Shown piece after piece: positions 44,679-56,649 of a stretch of DNA of 64,000 nucleotides (positions are counted from its first letter, which is position 1; the number at the start of each line of letters is the position of its first letter). Made by a program: the position numbers and the translations under genes. The notes under the pieces were generated by a model. That model ran no database searches. It worked only from the letters and a program-made list of their open reading frames with translations, and had not been told where the DNA came from. Source of the DNA: Ischnura elegans (taxonomy: Eukaryota > Arthropoda > Insecta > Odonata > Coenagrionidae); the NCBI RefSeq assembly GCF_921293095.1, contig NC_060248.1:136412972-136476971 (forward strand), given 5' to 3'.

Positions 44679-45221
44679 GGAACATTAGAAGAAATTAATG
44701 CTAAAGTTGTTGGATTATACATTTTTTCTGATTACTTGTGCTGCCTCTCCACATCATTAGTTTGAATAATCAGGAGTTTTCAAGTCGTTGGGAGGTAGTT
44801 AGTTGCCTGCTATTGTGCTCAGTAAGAGTTCTGAGGGAAGAGGGATTTCATATTTCCCAGACAATAGTGGGTGTCTTAAGGGGTGGGGGATGAGCACTTC
44901 AGTTATGGAATTTCCGCATAACTACTACCGCACAATAGACTTAAAATGTGTGCATTTTTCTTTCGATTGTCATTTTTCTGAGTAATTTTTTTCTTTATTT
45001 TCATAATCCATCATTAGTCAAATAGCTGCTTCTACCTCATGAGTAGATGTCGACACCACCTGCCATTCTATTCTTTGTGTTTTTTGAATCTTACTTGCAT
45101 CCAGAGTGATAGACATTTTGGTTCCGTTGCCTTGTTTGCCATTCAACAGTTTCATGTAGATGTAAAAATTCTACCAAGATACTGCATCAAAAATTACGAC
45201 AAACACATTTTAAGCTTGGTT

Positions 45222-45267
45222 CACAACGGGATTGTACTGGCTGAAAAGCCAGTACAATCCCGCTGTG
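45222..45267. repeat. 21-bp hairpin with a GAAA loop
   Basis: CACAACGGGATTGTACTGGC and its complement GCCAGTACAATCCCGCTGTG pair over 21 positions with one mismatch (a G-U pair on the minus strand). The loop is four bases. No protein-coding context. Confidence 0.75.
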
Positions 45268-45354
45268 ACTGACCTCCGCATCTCTTAACCTCTCTACATC
45301 CACGATGCTAACTGGTACCCAGATTGTGTGGAGTGCAGCATTTGCAATCTCATC

Positions 45355-45397
45355 GGGTGGGGAGGGGAAGTCCAGACCGGACTTCCCCTCCTTACCC
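45355..45397. repeat. Perfect 13-bp hairpin (extended to about 19)
   Basis: GGAGGGGAAGTCC (45361-45373), loop AGACC, GGACTTCCCCTCC (45379-45391). GGGT and ACCC outside can pair after a small internal bulge. It lies 90 bp from the hairpin at 45222-45267. Confidence 0.75.
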
Positions 45398-45477
45398 AAA
45401 ATATACAAAAAAACAATTACTTTGCTTCATCATAAGAGAAAATAAAATAATAAAAACAACTAATTTACAAAAGATTT

Positions 45478-46511
45478 CTATGAAAAATGTTTTCTCGATC
45501 GGGCAACTTTCATAGCCTTTTGCATGAAGAAGGGTCGTAAAACCTTAATGAACCTCCTTGCATCTCGAGATGTCACTAGGCTAGGCTCAGGAGCGATTTC
45601 ATTTCCAACACTATCCTCACCTTGCTGCCTGTATAATATGGTCTCAGAAATGTCAACTTCACAGTTTTCACTGGTCCAATTTGCAGTCGATATTATCGAA
45701 CTCTTCATGGCTTGTTATTTGGAACAGTTTAGCGTTGATTTCGCTTTCAGATTCTACTGTGATGTTGAAAACTACATTGGAATATTTTAAACCGCAATGA
45801 AAAAACAATTTAGAATTGTTTGACAGGTGATACCTCGCCAGCTTTCAGCCAGAAACATAATTGCTTGCAGAATGTTCACCTTTAAGCTTACTTCGTTGGC
45901 AGTGGATGATGATGTCAGAAGGTTATCTTCTATAGATTTTAGAATATTATGAACTAATTTCCCACAGTAAAGTGTTTTCAAATTTTTAATGATCCCCATA
46001 TCCATTGATTTTACTTAGGATATTGTGTTTGGAGTCAGAAATTCCAGCTGATTATTTTTTAACTCACTTTAGAAATTTGCTTGTGCCGTACATTTATCAA
46101 GAAGTACCTTTCTCGATTTTCATGTTAATTCCTTATCCCAACTGGTCAATCATTGCATAAAGAGATCCGCATTCATCCATGCATTGCTATTGGCATGGTA
46201 AACTGCTTATTCTTAACCCTTTAAAGTATCGAGGCTTAGCAGTTTTCCCAATAACCAGAAAAGTTTTTTATCAGTTCCCAAAACGTTTGAGTAATACAAA
46301 AAAGTGATATCATCCACTGCTGTTTGGAGCCCGTTAATCCAACATAACTGCAACAAAGAGAACCAATTGGTGTTGCTCGGTAATACAGTTCTGTTTCATC
46401 GGCATTGTAAACGTCATCGGCACAAAAATTCTTGTGTAACGTGGGCAGTTTGGTCAACTCCTCTGCTCTCACCAAATCAGCACTTCTTTCTCCGTGAGCT
46501 CTCTTGAATTT
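45478..46511 (-). pseudogene. Jerky/Tigger transposase, DDE and C-terminal part (outer Tigger)
   Basis: Read leftward: FKRAHGERSADLVRAEELTK, then DDVYNADETELYYRATP (first catalytic Asp; Gly changed to Glu), GSKQQWM and NCF. Further on MGIIKNLKTLYCGKLVHNIL and NILQAIMFLAESWRGIT are the typical C-terminal part of jerky-like transposases. Several stops separate the blocks. The N-terminal half lies 8.6 kb away at 55091-55420, beyond a second Tigger inserted at 46512. Confidence 0.85.
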
Positions 46512-47190
46512 TACAGTGCAACCTCGATAAAACGACACCCCACGGTTCACCAATAAACACTCGCTATAGCGAATTGTCGCTTTACCGGAGGTGGAGCAAA
46601 TAATAGCCAATATACCTGTTGCGAACAGTTATACAGGAACAGGAGTGGTGCGGCGACAGATAAATTTCTATCCGATAAACGTAAGTATAAATCCAGATGA
46701 AAGGTGATGTTTTTTTGCATCACTAAATTTCCTTACTCAAACAACGACTTATTATTCAAACAATTTATAAGCCCCGCACTGAATAAAAATCATGCAAAGC
46801 ATTGTTTTGTCAATCATTATGCCAATGCACAACCGATGAAGCCATTTTTCTATGCACTTAATTAGTGAATTTGTGTAATCATTCTATTATTTTGTTATTT
46901 TCCACTGAAAATTATAAAATTAACTTATAAAACTGTATCGCGGTCATTTAATGCCTCAAATGTTTCCATTGGTGTATGTTTATTGTTCCTGTACATTAAG
47001 CGGCAGTGAAGTGAAATAACGTATTGCATTTGTTTCTGCAGTCGAAAACGGTGGAAGGTAGTATAACATTCCTGCCTTGGAAGACTTTTTCTATCAGATA
47101 ATGTAATATCTTCATTATCTATGGTAAAAAGTTTGCTAAGCTTGAAAAATGTGATTAAAATTGCCGTTGTGAAAAAAAAGTTCCTTTTTG

Positions 47191-47447
47191 AGTGTTATGC
47201 TCGCGACGTATTTGAAATAACACACCGAGTTTACCACGGCACTGCAAACGAGAGTCAGTTGTTCTGTGAGTTCTTCCACCGGCCACCAGGGGATGCTCGA
47301 CTACCCACGTGACGGAAGAGAGCGCCAGTACAACTCCGACCACTGACGCGAATAGTTCACCCTTGAGAATCCGCAACGGAGAATAAATACGTCCATCCAG
47401 ACAATTCACGCTCAGTATCATTGCATCGTACATCCTACATCATCACT
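47191..47447 (+). repeat. LTR-like fragment
   Basis: TGTTATGCTCGCGACG start after a purine-rich run, a GC-rich middle, an AATAAA at 47381 and an end near CATCCTACA. These look like a solo LTR of the gypsy type. No target duplication was found, so the bounds are tentative. Confidence 0.4.
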
Positions 47448-47469
47448 AAGGCGCACTACATACCTTTAA

Positions 47470-49991
47470 CACTAGGAGGACGGGAGTTTCGCGCTACCTA
47501 GAAGGACGGCTAGGGGTCATTTGACCCCTAAAATGTATTTTGGAATAAAACGCCTAACTTTCTACTAATATTCAGTTTAATCGTATTAATTGTTGAATCA
47601 GTTCATTAAAAACACTATTTAACATTATTAAATATTATTTCCATCGTCAAAAGTTAATAACAATTATTTTAAAGAATCATGAATTAAACCGCACGTACTA
47701 GTCGATTTCAAATCAAATAATGAAAATACATACACTCAATACAAAAGTTATGTTACATGTTTAAACAACAGGGGTACTGGGTTTACAAAATTTGCATTAA
47801 AATTTTTTAAACTTATTACTTTGTTGTAAATCTCCGACAGACAGTATTTTTTCAGCGCTGTTTCCACAAAATATTTTTTTGCACTGAATGCGTTCATTGG
47901 ACGATTTATTCATATACATCTAAATCTACACACTAACCCGCAAGCCGCTTAAAAGCGTGTGGCAGGGGGTGTTAGGACACCAGCCATTTACACATGAAAA
48001 GGAATTTGGAAAATGGAAAGGAAATTGGTGCAATGATTCAATTTGATGATATTTGGCACCTTTTTCTTTTTTGTGGCCGTGGAGATATGGCTGTTGGATT
48101 TGGAGACGTGTAAATAAATTGATACATGCTATCCATCATATCTACTCTCGCTTTGTTTTTATTATGAAATAGGATCATCTCTGGTATTCTTTTATTCGTT
48201 TCGGAAATAGTGTGGCCTCAGATCATGATGCTGAGTAAAAGTACATTATTGTTCTAGTTTGCCTGATTCTACGTAAGAGTATGGCCTAAGGTATTTTTGA
48301 ACACTCGCGTTGAATGGATTACATGGCTATTGTAGGGGTCATGGATATTTGTGCGTCACGCCTGTTTTTTTCAGATCATCCATGCAAGAGAAGTTTTCCA
48401 TTTTTTTATGACTTCCTGCCAGCAGGATGGATGGAAAATAATTGTTACGAGTTACACTTATTCCTTAATTCTTGTATGTTACGGTCACTTTAGTAACTAT
48501 TTATTTCCCCAACGCTTGATTTGATGGCCAATCACCATCTTTGCCACAATATGGAAATTCATTTACGCTGTATTTTCATTTCACATCTGTATTCACATTT
48601 CACAAAACCCAGTACTCGATTCCAAATTTGTCTGGTTTATTTGGAATTTACCTCATAAAAGGACAGTTGCATTTTGTTGGATAGAGCTGTGCATTTGCTA
48701 TCACGCCAAAGTCGCCATCGGATTCACTATCTTAGACTTCGTCGCTTCCATCACACGCAGGTGTAGATGGATTGGTCATAATGACCTTGAAATGATGTTT
48801 ACGATTCACTTCCAGATTGATCTTCAGTATTCCCAACAGCTATTTGATTCAAGACGATTCTCTTCTCTTGATATATTTCTCGACTTCTTACTTTCTTCCT
48901 CAACTCGCTACTGATATGCATGCGAAAAAATCTACAAACGAAAGTGCATTATGGTAGTACATATCTTCTCTAATTGCATTGGAGGTATAGAGAGCTGGAG
49001 AGCATTAGAAATTCATACAAAAGGACAAAAATTTCAGAAGCATCGCTAATTTCCGTTCGAAAGGCAGGGACTCAACCGCCAACCGTATCCTGATTCGTAT
49101 CTTCCAAGAATTTGCAGTATTACTTCTTCTCCGACCTACGTGCGGATTCCTAGGGTAGGATTTACAGTAGAATTTTTCAGTCCACCCAATTCCTCCGCTC
49201 TCTCAAAAAGAGACAGGATTTTTCCCCAGGACGCAGCGTGCAGTCAACCCACCCCAAACCCCGACGGGGTCAGGCGGCACTAATGCTGGACACACGGCTA
49301 AGGGGCTAGGTCAAGTGACAGTGCCGTGAGGCCAGAAAAATGAAAGTTATTCGTAAACCTGATGAGTCGATATTGAAAATAATGTCTCTAAGAGCTCTTG
49401 AACTCTGAAGAATCTTGGACGACGGAAAACAATTCTTGGGATACGTGACGATTTTCCGGTGTGGGTAATACAATAATCATTTAACAATAAATAAAACAAA
49501 ATTAAAAGATCATAATTACATGAATTTACGCAAATCAAGGATTGAAAAGGTTTTATTTCCCTTTGCTGCCCAAAAAATAACGAAAGATTGTGCACAACAA
49601 GTCGCTATGCCTAAGTTTTCGAATACAGATAGGAGCCCTTGGGACGAAACTGGCATTGAACCGGGTACTTCCAGATTCAAAATGAAGCAAATCATCTACC
49701 ACACTAGCCTCTTGCTGATTATATGATATACATGGCACTAAAGTGCCCACGGGCAAGAAAATAGCGCGAAAACCATTTGTTGGTCAAATGACCCCTAGCC
49801 GTCCTTCTAGGTATAACACGTCATAAAAATTTAAAACAAAATATTATTGTTGAATTTTCACTAATTTATCAAAATATAGACCAAAATTAACAAAGTCAAA
49901 AAGTTTCAAAATTTAAAAAAATATTTTAATAAGAGAAAAATAAATTTGAATTCTGAAAATGGGTCAAATGACTCCTGCCGTCCTTCTAGTG
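47470..49991 (-). mobile_element. piggyBac-like element, copy B
   Basis: TTAA at 47466-47469 and 49992-49995. Ends CACTAGGAGGACGGG and CCGTCCTTCTAGTG. It is the inverted counterpart of copy A at 26823-32149, at roughly 90% identity where I compared them (for example 27060-27290 against 49540-49770), and lacks the hAT insertion. Transposase traces are on the minus strand but no frame is intact. Confidence 0.9.
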
Positions 49992-51374
49992 TTAAAGGCA
50001 TCATTGCAAGAAATACCTCGTACTGCAAGGATTTTGTCAGGGAGTAGGATGTAAAAAAAGTTCCATTTCGTCTATGTTATATCACGCGGGGAATACTCCT
50101 TAATATACTTATGATCGGAGTCCTTTCTTCCACGACTTCAGGTTTACACCGCAGGCATCACCAGCAATTATCAGGGGAGATAACGCTTTGGTGCTTTGCA
50201 TTAGTATAATCAACCTTCCGAACTCTTGAAATTCTCGATTCGCAATCTATCCCTGAAATACTCCCAGGGTTCCCACTCTACCTGAATAATGAAATTCACG
50301 GCTTTTTCCAGGTTTTCACGGTTATTTTTCACGTTTTCACGGTTTTTTTCAGGTTTTCACGGTCACAATTTCGCTAAATTCACGGTCCGTTAATAAGCCA
50401 ACAGTAAGAAAATCACTGGCCGTATATCAACAGAAAATTAACGTACGCGGCAAACGCTGTGAATGTTAACGCCGCAATGAAAAGTGATATCTGTTATGAC
50501 GTGATCTATCGTTTGGAAAATTCAGGGCCGGCTAAAGGACCAGCCCAACCGCGCTCCTGCCTGGACGCCAAATACCCTTCGGACCTCCTTCCGTCCGGAC
50601 ACCCGAGGTCCTTTTTTAATTCCTCGCCGAGAGATTGTTTTTTGCGCACGTTGTTATTACTGTACAGTAACCGAATTTCCCCACCCCAATCATTCTTATT
50701 TAACGGAAAATATTTTATTTAAATTGTTTATAGAACATAATAAATTGATTCTCTCTTATTTAACGGGAAATATTTTATGAAAATTGTCTATAGAACATAA
50801 TAAATCGAAAAATAATTTCATACACCGTATTAGCACACATCTAAGACGAACACGATTCTAAGACTACCCTCCTTTTTTGGAACTCCACTAGGGTAATTTT
50901 TTTTTTTCCTAATAGCGATACGATTATAAAATGAATGCGGAAAAACGATTAATGCTTTTTTCTTACTAGGTTGCCTATGTCCCAGGAAACGCAGGATTTT
51001 GGCGAGTAATTAAGATATTAATTAAAGGTTTCAAACAATATTTTTAGATAATAACAGGAATAGTAGTACTTTATCAAGACACATATGTCATATTGTTGAT
51101 TCGACCCATATCCCTTTCAAAATTCTGAAGGAAAACGCCACCTCACTAAAAAAAATGTTTGCTCTCCACTCGGCATTTACACTGCTATTATGGATTTCAG
51201 TGTGATGTAAAAATTCTTATCCATCAAACACCATTTCCAGTACACGTATTCACGAAAGCAATGTGCATATTGTGCCTAAAACAACCGCATTCGCCGGCAC
51301 AGTGACTGGTTGTGAGATGGATGACGAATGCCAAAAATAGTCTATTACTTGAATTGTTCCTGTCTAATGAATAT

Positions 51375-51830
51375 ATTTTTAATATAATTGAGGTAGTGTG
51401 TAAAGCGTGAACAATGTTGCCTTAATCGTCCGTGGCACGCTCATCTGGATCTTCGCCTTCATATCTCTACTTGTTTTCTCCAACTCTACCCCCACCCCTA
51501 CCGTCATGTGCTAGCGGACAACCCAAGGCGCTCTGCAATATTCACGCGCATCTAGCCCGGATTCTTTTCTTCGTGTTCAATTATTTTCAGTCCATCTCTT
51601 TGAGTTCTCAATAGTTTCTTCGGAGGGGCCGAGGTCCGAAGACGAGTAAAATTAAACTAGTGAAAATGAAACCTGACTTTATTAAACCCACATGGAAAAC
51701 ACTCGGTGGTTCGAAGTCCAGCCACCCTGGAAAGTAGGGAACCACTCGTACGAGGTGAAGTTCGGAACTGATGCTATCGCGTACGGGGGTACGCAGAGCA
51801 TACTGCAGAGGGCGAAGCGTGACCATATGA
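51375..51830 (-). repeat. Dispersed repeat, copy 1 (inverted to 59440-59830)
   Basis: CTTCGGAGGGGCCGAGGTCCG, CCACTCGTACGAGGTGAAG and CATCTAGCCCGGATTCTTTT recur inverted at 59440-59830. On the minus strand the phrase TTTAATAAAGTCAGG followed by a short hairpin (TCGTCTTCGGACC..CCGAAG) looks like a polyadenylation region, so an LTR or retroelement 3' end is possible. Confidence 0.6.
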
Positions 51831-52244
51831 CTGCGCCATCAAATTTTTTACCCTAAAGATACCCATTCTTTTCTATCGTAGCGCCAGATGAGCAGATGTA
51901 TTCGGATTGTTAGTAGAGAGAAACAAAAATCCTGAGAAGATATTCCTTCGTCAGTAACTCTGACAAGTGAGACTTAAAGTATAGCTCGTAAATTTATAAC
52001 TGATAACAACCTGATATCATGTTTCCGGGACAAAATGCCGGATTAACTGCCGAGAAGCTCAGCTACGACGATATCGCGTTTCGCCAAAAATCACCATCGT
52101 ATTTTTTCCATCTATTTCCTTGCTTAAAATACGTCGCGTTTGGTCTCTTTTTTTTAATTACGTGCAAATTACTAACATTTCAATCTAATAAAAGCATAAT
52201 AGCTATTGCTGAATATCATTGTTAGATACCTTTTGGGCTAATAC

Positions 52245-52575
52245 GTGACTCATGCAGTAGTTGACCTCCACGAACTGGGAACTTTGAAGGAGTTAGGCTG
52301 AAAAAGGTCAGTGGGCGAGAAGAGGGGGGAGCGCGAAACACGTTTCTATTGTTCTCGTGTAACTCGATATTTTTTTGAAGCAAAGGTCTTCGTAATACAA
52401 TCCCTGCGCGAGCTGGGGCCTTATTTTATTTTGAAGAAGAGGAAAGCTTCAGAAGGGGAGAGGCGAATGCTGAATGGAAGGGGATAACGAATCTTGGGAA
52501 ATGCGCTAATGTTACTTTCCCACGGCACTGAGCTTCTCCCAATGGTAGTTCCATCTCTTGGGGAAGATTCCAACT
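52245..52575. repeat. Dispersed repeat without the Harbinger MITE (partner of 63149-63735)
   Basis: GTGACTCATGCAGTAG, GAAACACGTTTCTATTGTTC and CCATCTCTTGGGGAAG are shared in order and orientation with 63149-63735. There a Harbinger MITE lies in the middle. Confidence 0.6.
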
Positions 52576-53012
52576 ATGGGCTATTCGTTATTAGTCATAA
52601 ATGACACATTGCATTTATTTCGTCTCCTTTTCGTCTAACGATGGATGCGGGAAAATTATGCGTCGGAACCGCGATCTTCAAACGATCAATGCGAGAAACG
52701 ATACTTCGGGGAACGATAGATGCGGGGAAAAAATACATTGTCTATAAGGAACTTTATTTGGGACCAGAAACGGCGAACGATCAATGCGGGAACGATAGAT
52801 TGAGGTTCCACCGTATAACTTTTCTTTTGAAAGCGGCAGTGTAAGGACTTCTTTTCTCTGCTATCGTAATACTCTGAAACCAAAACTGAATCGATCACTC
52901 TAATCAGAGGCAAATCATGTTCCCTTCATACTGTTGCTCTGGGAAAAATGGAACGACTTTGTAGCAGTTTATATCGCGACGGCATTGAGGCTTTAACGTA
53001 ACAATCCTAGGC

Positions 53013-53212
53013 AGATATAGGGAGGGGCACGGGGGCACATACCCCCCAGACACTTAAAAAATATGCAAGATTTTGAATACGGTCACATTATCATTGCGCT
53101 CGTTTTGTATCATGAGGTATCCTTGTGCCCCCCCCCCCCCCCCCAGAACAAAATCCTGGATACGGCTTTGCTTGTGCTCCCCACTCCCCAGAAAGAAATC
53201 CTGGATCCGCCT
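53013..53212. repeat. hAT-type MITE fragment with a poly(C) tract
   Basis: The right end, as its complement, is CAGAGGCGGATCCAGGATTT, a very common hAT MITE terminus; GTATCCAGGATTTTG recurs internally. A run of 17 C occupies 53128-53144. The left end is approximate. Confidence 0.55.
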
Positions 53213-55090
53213 CTGGTTAAACTTTAGGTAAATTGTAATCAATCACACAAAAATTTTGTAAGTTGTTCAAGCCCTAAATTGAATGGAGCCGAATTCAGGG
53301 TAAAGCAGGCGATCTCGCGGACACGGCAGAAGTGCACCCGGCGATTGATTGGCACGCACGCTTTACCTGCTGCCTAAAATGGAAATAGTTTTTCACTTTA
53401 ACACAAAATTAAATAAGCTAAATTACTGTTCAGGTATTTTTGGCGTCGAGTTTTCGTTGTATGGCTGGTGACAACCTCAGGTATCCATAATTTTTTCCGA
53501 CGAAAATTATGCAACCCAATTGACGTTGAGAATTTTGCATTCGATTGTAAGACGAACCCTCTTTTCTGCATGAGTTAGGAGGAAAAAAAACCTTGTCTTC
53601 GATAGGTGCAAATAAGTACATTATAATTCACATGGTTTGAAATACATATATAAAGACATAATAAATATCTGCTGAAACATGTTATTTTCGCATTCACTTT
53701 ACTTTATCACTCGTCAAATATTTCCACACAAACTTTCCGATTGCGACGTAAAACTGGCAAGTCCCAGGTCGACGCATGCGGAAATCGTGTAATGCAGTAT
53801 TGCCATAAGCGGAAATCTTCTCTCGTTTTCAGGCCGCAACGCGCGAGAATTAGTAACGTCGCGCCGAAAGCTCGCTGTCGCCCGGTTCAAACGCAATGAG
53901 CGTAGTGTCCACAGCGCATAGCAAGTTGTCCAGGTTAGCGGTCTTCCAATCACAGGTTTGAGGGTGTTGAATAAACGTTCAAATTTTTCGACACAAATGC
54001 CATCTAGATTTAGTTTCGAAAGTGGTCGCTGCAGCCATTGGGACGCCTAATTGGGTGGAAGGGGGACTAAGCAGTGACCGAGGGAGGGGAAACCAAGACA
54101 GTCGAGGAAAATAAACAAGCTGATGAGAAGTGGCGTCATATTTCAGGTGGGGGGAGAGAAAAGGCCTGCGCTGGGAAAAGATTTTTTTTTCTTCAGGCAA
54201 CATTCGTTCCCACGCTTTTCTGACACATGCGGCGATGCTCGCCACAATGAATAGAAGTGCCCTCGCTACGAACGAAGTTGAAAATTTCTGGGAAGGTATC
54301 ATTATCAAGATTTAGAGATTTTTAAGGTTTTAGGACGAAATTCACGGCTTTTTCCAGGTTTTTTCACGGTAGACGAAATTCACGGCTAATTCACGGTTTT
54401 AAGGTTTTCACGGTTGAGTGGGAACCCTGTACTCCGCTTTAAGCTTAGGCATAGCCCCTTTCTCAGGAGTTCCCGCAGATTGGAGCGGGCAAAACCACCC
54501 GAACAAAGCTCCTTATAACTCTACATAGTCTGCATTCCTTGGGCACTTTTGTTTTTTTTTTAATTGTGCAGAGTGAATAGGAAAATAAATTAATTTCAAC
54601 ACTCTCATATTACTCCTTCATTTTTATTTTCTCGCTTAGACGTGTTTGGTGTTTTTTTGGCCATGGTGTCTGCCACCAAATGCTTTCTATTCATGCAACT
54701 CATGGACATGCGGGTATGCTGACGTCAGCTTTCTGCCGCCCGAGGAACAAAAGAAGATCAAGCATTCGCGAATGCTAATGCCACAATATTTTCACCAAAA
54801 TTAACTTCTTACTTATTGAACGACAGTTTACCACATAAATTTGAGACTGAGCACTCCATTAACTTCATTTCTAACAGATCGCTAGCAATTACATAGATTA
54901 AGGAGTCTTGATGTAAGTTTTTCCGGCGGTGAAACCCTCGCTATGGCGAGAGCCAACACCAAAAGGGCCACGGAAAAACGAATTTTTTAACACGCTTATT
55001 ATAGGGTCAATTGAGGGTGCATCGGCTATCACTCGTAATAGCGGGGGTGTCGCTATAGCCCGTACTCGCTTTAACGAGGTTCCACTGTAT

Positions 55091-55430
55091 TTCGTTTCTG
55101 GTCTTCCATCAAGGTAGCCAACCATCTGTTGCCTTACCATGGTAATGACTAAGTTTCAAAGCTAGTTCCTCCAACATCTTGTTTAACATTGGACTACTGA
55201 CGCAAACCCCTCATTCGCTCACAGGGGAAAACCATTGATTTTAAGGGCCCTAAACATCTGGATCCTTATCTTGGCGTTTGCGTTTCAGGTTTTAGCTTGT
55301 TTTGAAAGGCTTTCCATTGTGGCTCCAATCTTCTCTTAGTTTATCCTGTTGCTTCAATAACCGAGCTATCATTGATTTCGGCACCCCAGGTATCTCTGAA
55401 AGACGGCAATGACTGGATTGGGGATAACCC
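55091..55430 (-). pseudogene. Jerky/Tigger transposase, N-terminal part (outer Tigger)
   Basis: Minus-strand blocks IPGVPKSMIARLLKQQDKLR, NLKRKRQDKDPDV and ATDGWL match the CENP-B-type DNA-binding domains of jerky-like transposases. The reading then leads into FKRAHGERSADL at 46510 once the element 46514-55088 is set aside. Stops are frequent. The outer boundaries of this element were not found. Confidence 0.75.
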
Positions 55431-55603
55431 TTAATTTTGTCCAGTGTAGCGATTATTCAGCAAGTAAAAGGTCCTTACGTGGCGTAATACCCAAGACAGG
55501 GAGTGTTATTGAACTCTTGGCACTAAAACAATATCACTCATTCAAGGTTCAGTTAGATCGTGGAGTACGAGATAAATCCCACCAAATATTTGCACCACTG
55601 ACA

Positions 55604-55703
55604 CTTTAGAAAAATCTTCTCGGTATTGCGCGCTGGTTAGATTATGTAAGAGCGCTCTTAAATAATCTAACCCGCGCGCAATCCCGAGAAGATTTTTCTA
55701 AAG
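55604..55703. repeat. 100-bp near-perfect palindrome
   Basis: 42-bp arms agree at 40 positions (CTTTAGAAAAATCTTCTCGG at both outer ends). The centre TAAGAGCGCTCTTA is itself a perfect palindrome. ACCACTGACACT occurs just before and 31 bp after it (55594-55605 and 55735-55746), possibly a target duplication of a 129-bp insertion. Confidence 0.85.
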
Positions 55704-55749
55704 TTATTCGCCGGGAAAGTGTAAAATCATTTATACCACTGACACTGGT

Positions 55750-56640
55750 TTCAGACTGTTAGTTCACAAATAACTAGTTACGAGTGAAGAGAAACATGAC
55801 TTTTGTGCATGCGTCAACTACTGAGATGTGGATAGGAAAAAGAGAAACGAACGAAGAAATGTTGTAATCTTCCAATAGTGATAGCTCAGTTGCACAGAGG
55901 AAAGGGGATAGACCACATGAATCAGTTGAATTTTCTACAAGACGTTGCGAATAAAAGGCTCTAGGTAAGCAAAATTGTTCATCTTGATCAGTCTCCTATG
56001 CTCAACATCAGCCTGTTATCCCTAGAAATTGGCTCGGACCTGCTCGTATATCCTCACCATGGGTGCAACCACTTCTTTCTCACTACCCCAGGCTTATTAT
56101 TATGCATAGCTCAGCTACTGTCACAGAAGTCCTCTCCTTTCAAATGCAACATTACGTTGAATGTGGTCTCATGGTCAGGGAACGGAATCCGAACCCCCTA
56201 ATGGATAATATAACAACAACAGCTTTAAGAAAAAGCAGGAATAGGTGCACTTGTGACGCCCTCATAAGTATTCACAGATCTTTGAAATCGAAACTAATGC
56301 GCAGGAGAGAGAGTGAGTCTGTAGGAGGAAAATATAATCCCTGAAATCAGTTCTTCATTCCGAGGTGCATTGAAAATCCATAAAATAAGAAAAAAATGAA
56401 AATGGTTAAAGAAAATAACATTGACGTTCAAATCCCAAACATCACTCTCATGATGTCTCCTTGTAAACCACTGTGGGAGAAATAAACCCTAGATTGAAGC
56501 TTTCGCGGCTCATGATGATTAAAAATAAGTCACATACGGGTGTATGCCGCGTGTCGTGATGGAGATAGCCCCGACGTTTCGCGACCGACTGCTGGTCACT
56601 ATTTCAAGGGAATAATGTTAGGATTGGGTTTTTGCTGCCT
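55750..56640. other. Unassigned DNA and Penelope-like 3' flank
   Basis: No gene recognised. From about 56500 to 56640 the minus strand carries CGAAACGTCGGGG and ATGAGCCGCGAAAGCTTC, phrases common at Penelope-like element ends, leading from the GIY-YIG ORF. Confidence 0.4.
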
Positions 56641-56649
56641 TTTTATATT

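Larger units (their letters stand above)
50265..54429. mobile_element. 4.2-kb hAT-like element with CAGGGTTCCCACTC ends
   Basis: The inverted ends CAGGGTTCCCACTC and GAGTGGGAACCCTG are flanked by TACTCC on both sides (50259-50264 and 54430-54435). Both subterminal regions contain many TTCACGG phrases. A 6-bp duplication is shorter than the usual hAT 8 bp but known in some hAT groups. No transposase was recognised; the interior holds other repeats (51375-51830, 52245-52575, 53013-53212). Confidence 0.8.
46514..55088 (-). mobile_element. Long Tigger element inserted in the jerky gene and itself filled with insertions
   Basis: TA at 46512-46513 and 55089-55090. The ends are inverted: CAGTGCAACCTCGATAAAAC and CTTTAACGAGGTTCCACTG. 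The ends match the 583-bp derivative at 35829-36411. Transposase traces run leftward: ATGGCCAAAAAAACACCAAA near 54665 (MAKKTPNTSKRENK), then KSWKKGLRS, IDEMELFF and TKSLQYE around 50040-50200. The interior also holds an LTR-like fragment, a piggyBac copy and a 4.2-kb CAGGG-ended element, which account for most of its 8.6 kb. Confidence 0.88.

Noticed and set aside
50459..50722. Plus-strand 87-residue frame at 50.5 kb as a host exon
   Set aside because: It lies within the CAGGG-ended element, has no recognisable domain and no convincing splice signals.
53128..53144. Run of 17 C as a functional G-quadruplex site
   Set aside because: A homopolymer run inside a hAT MITE remnant; length may also be uncertain in the assembly.
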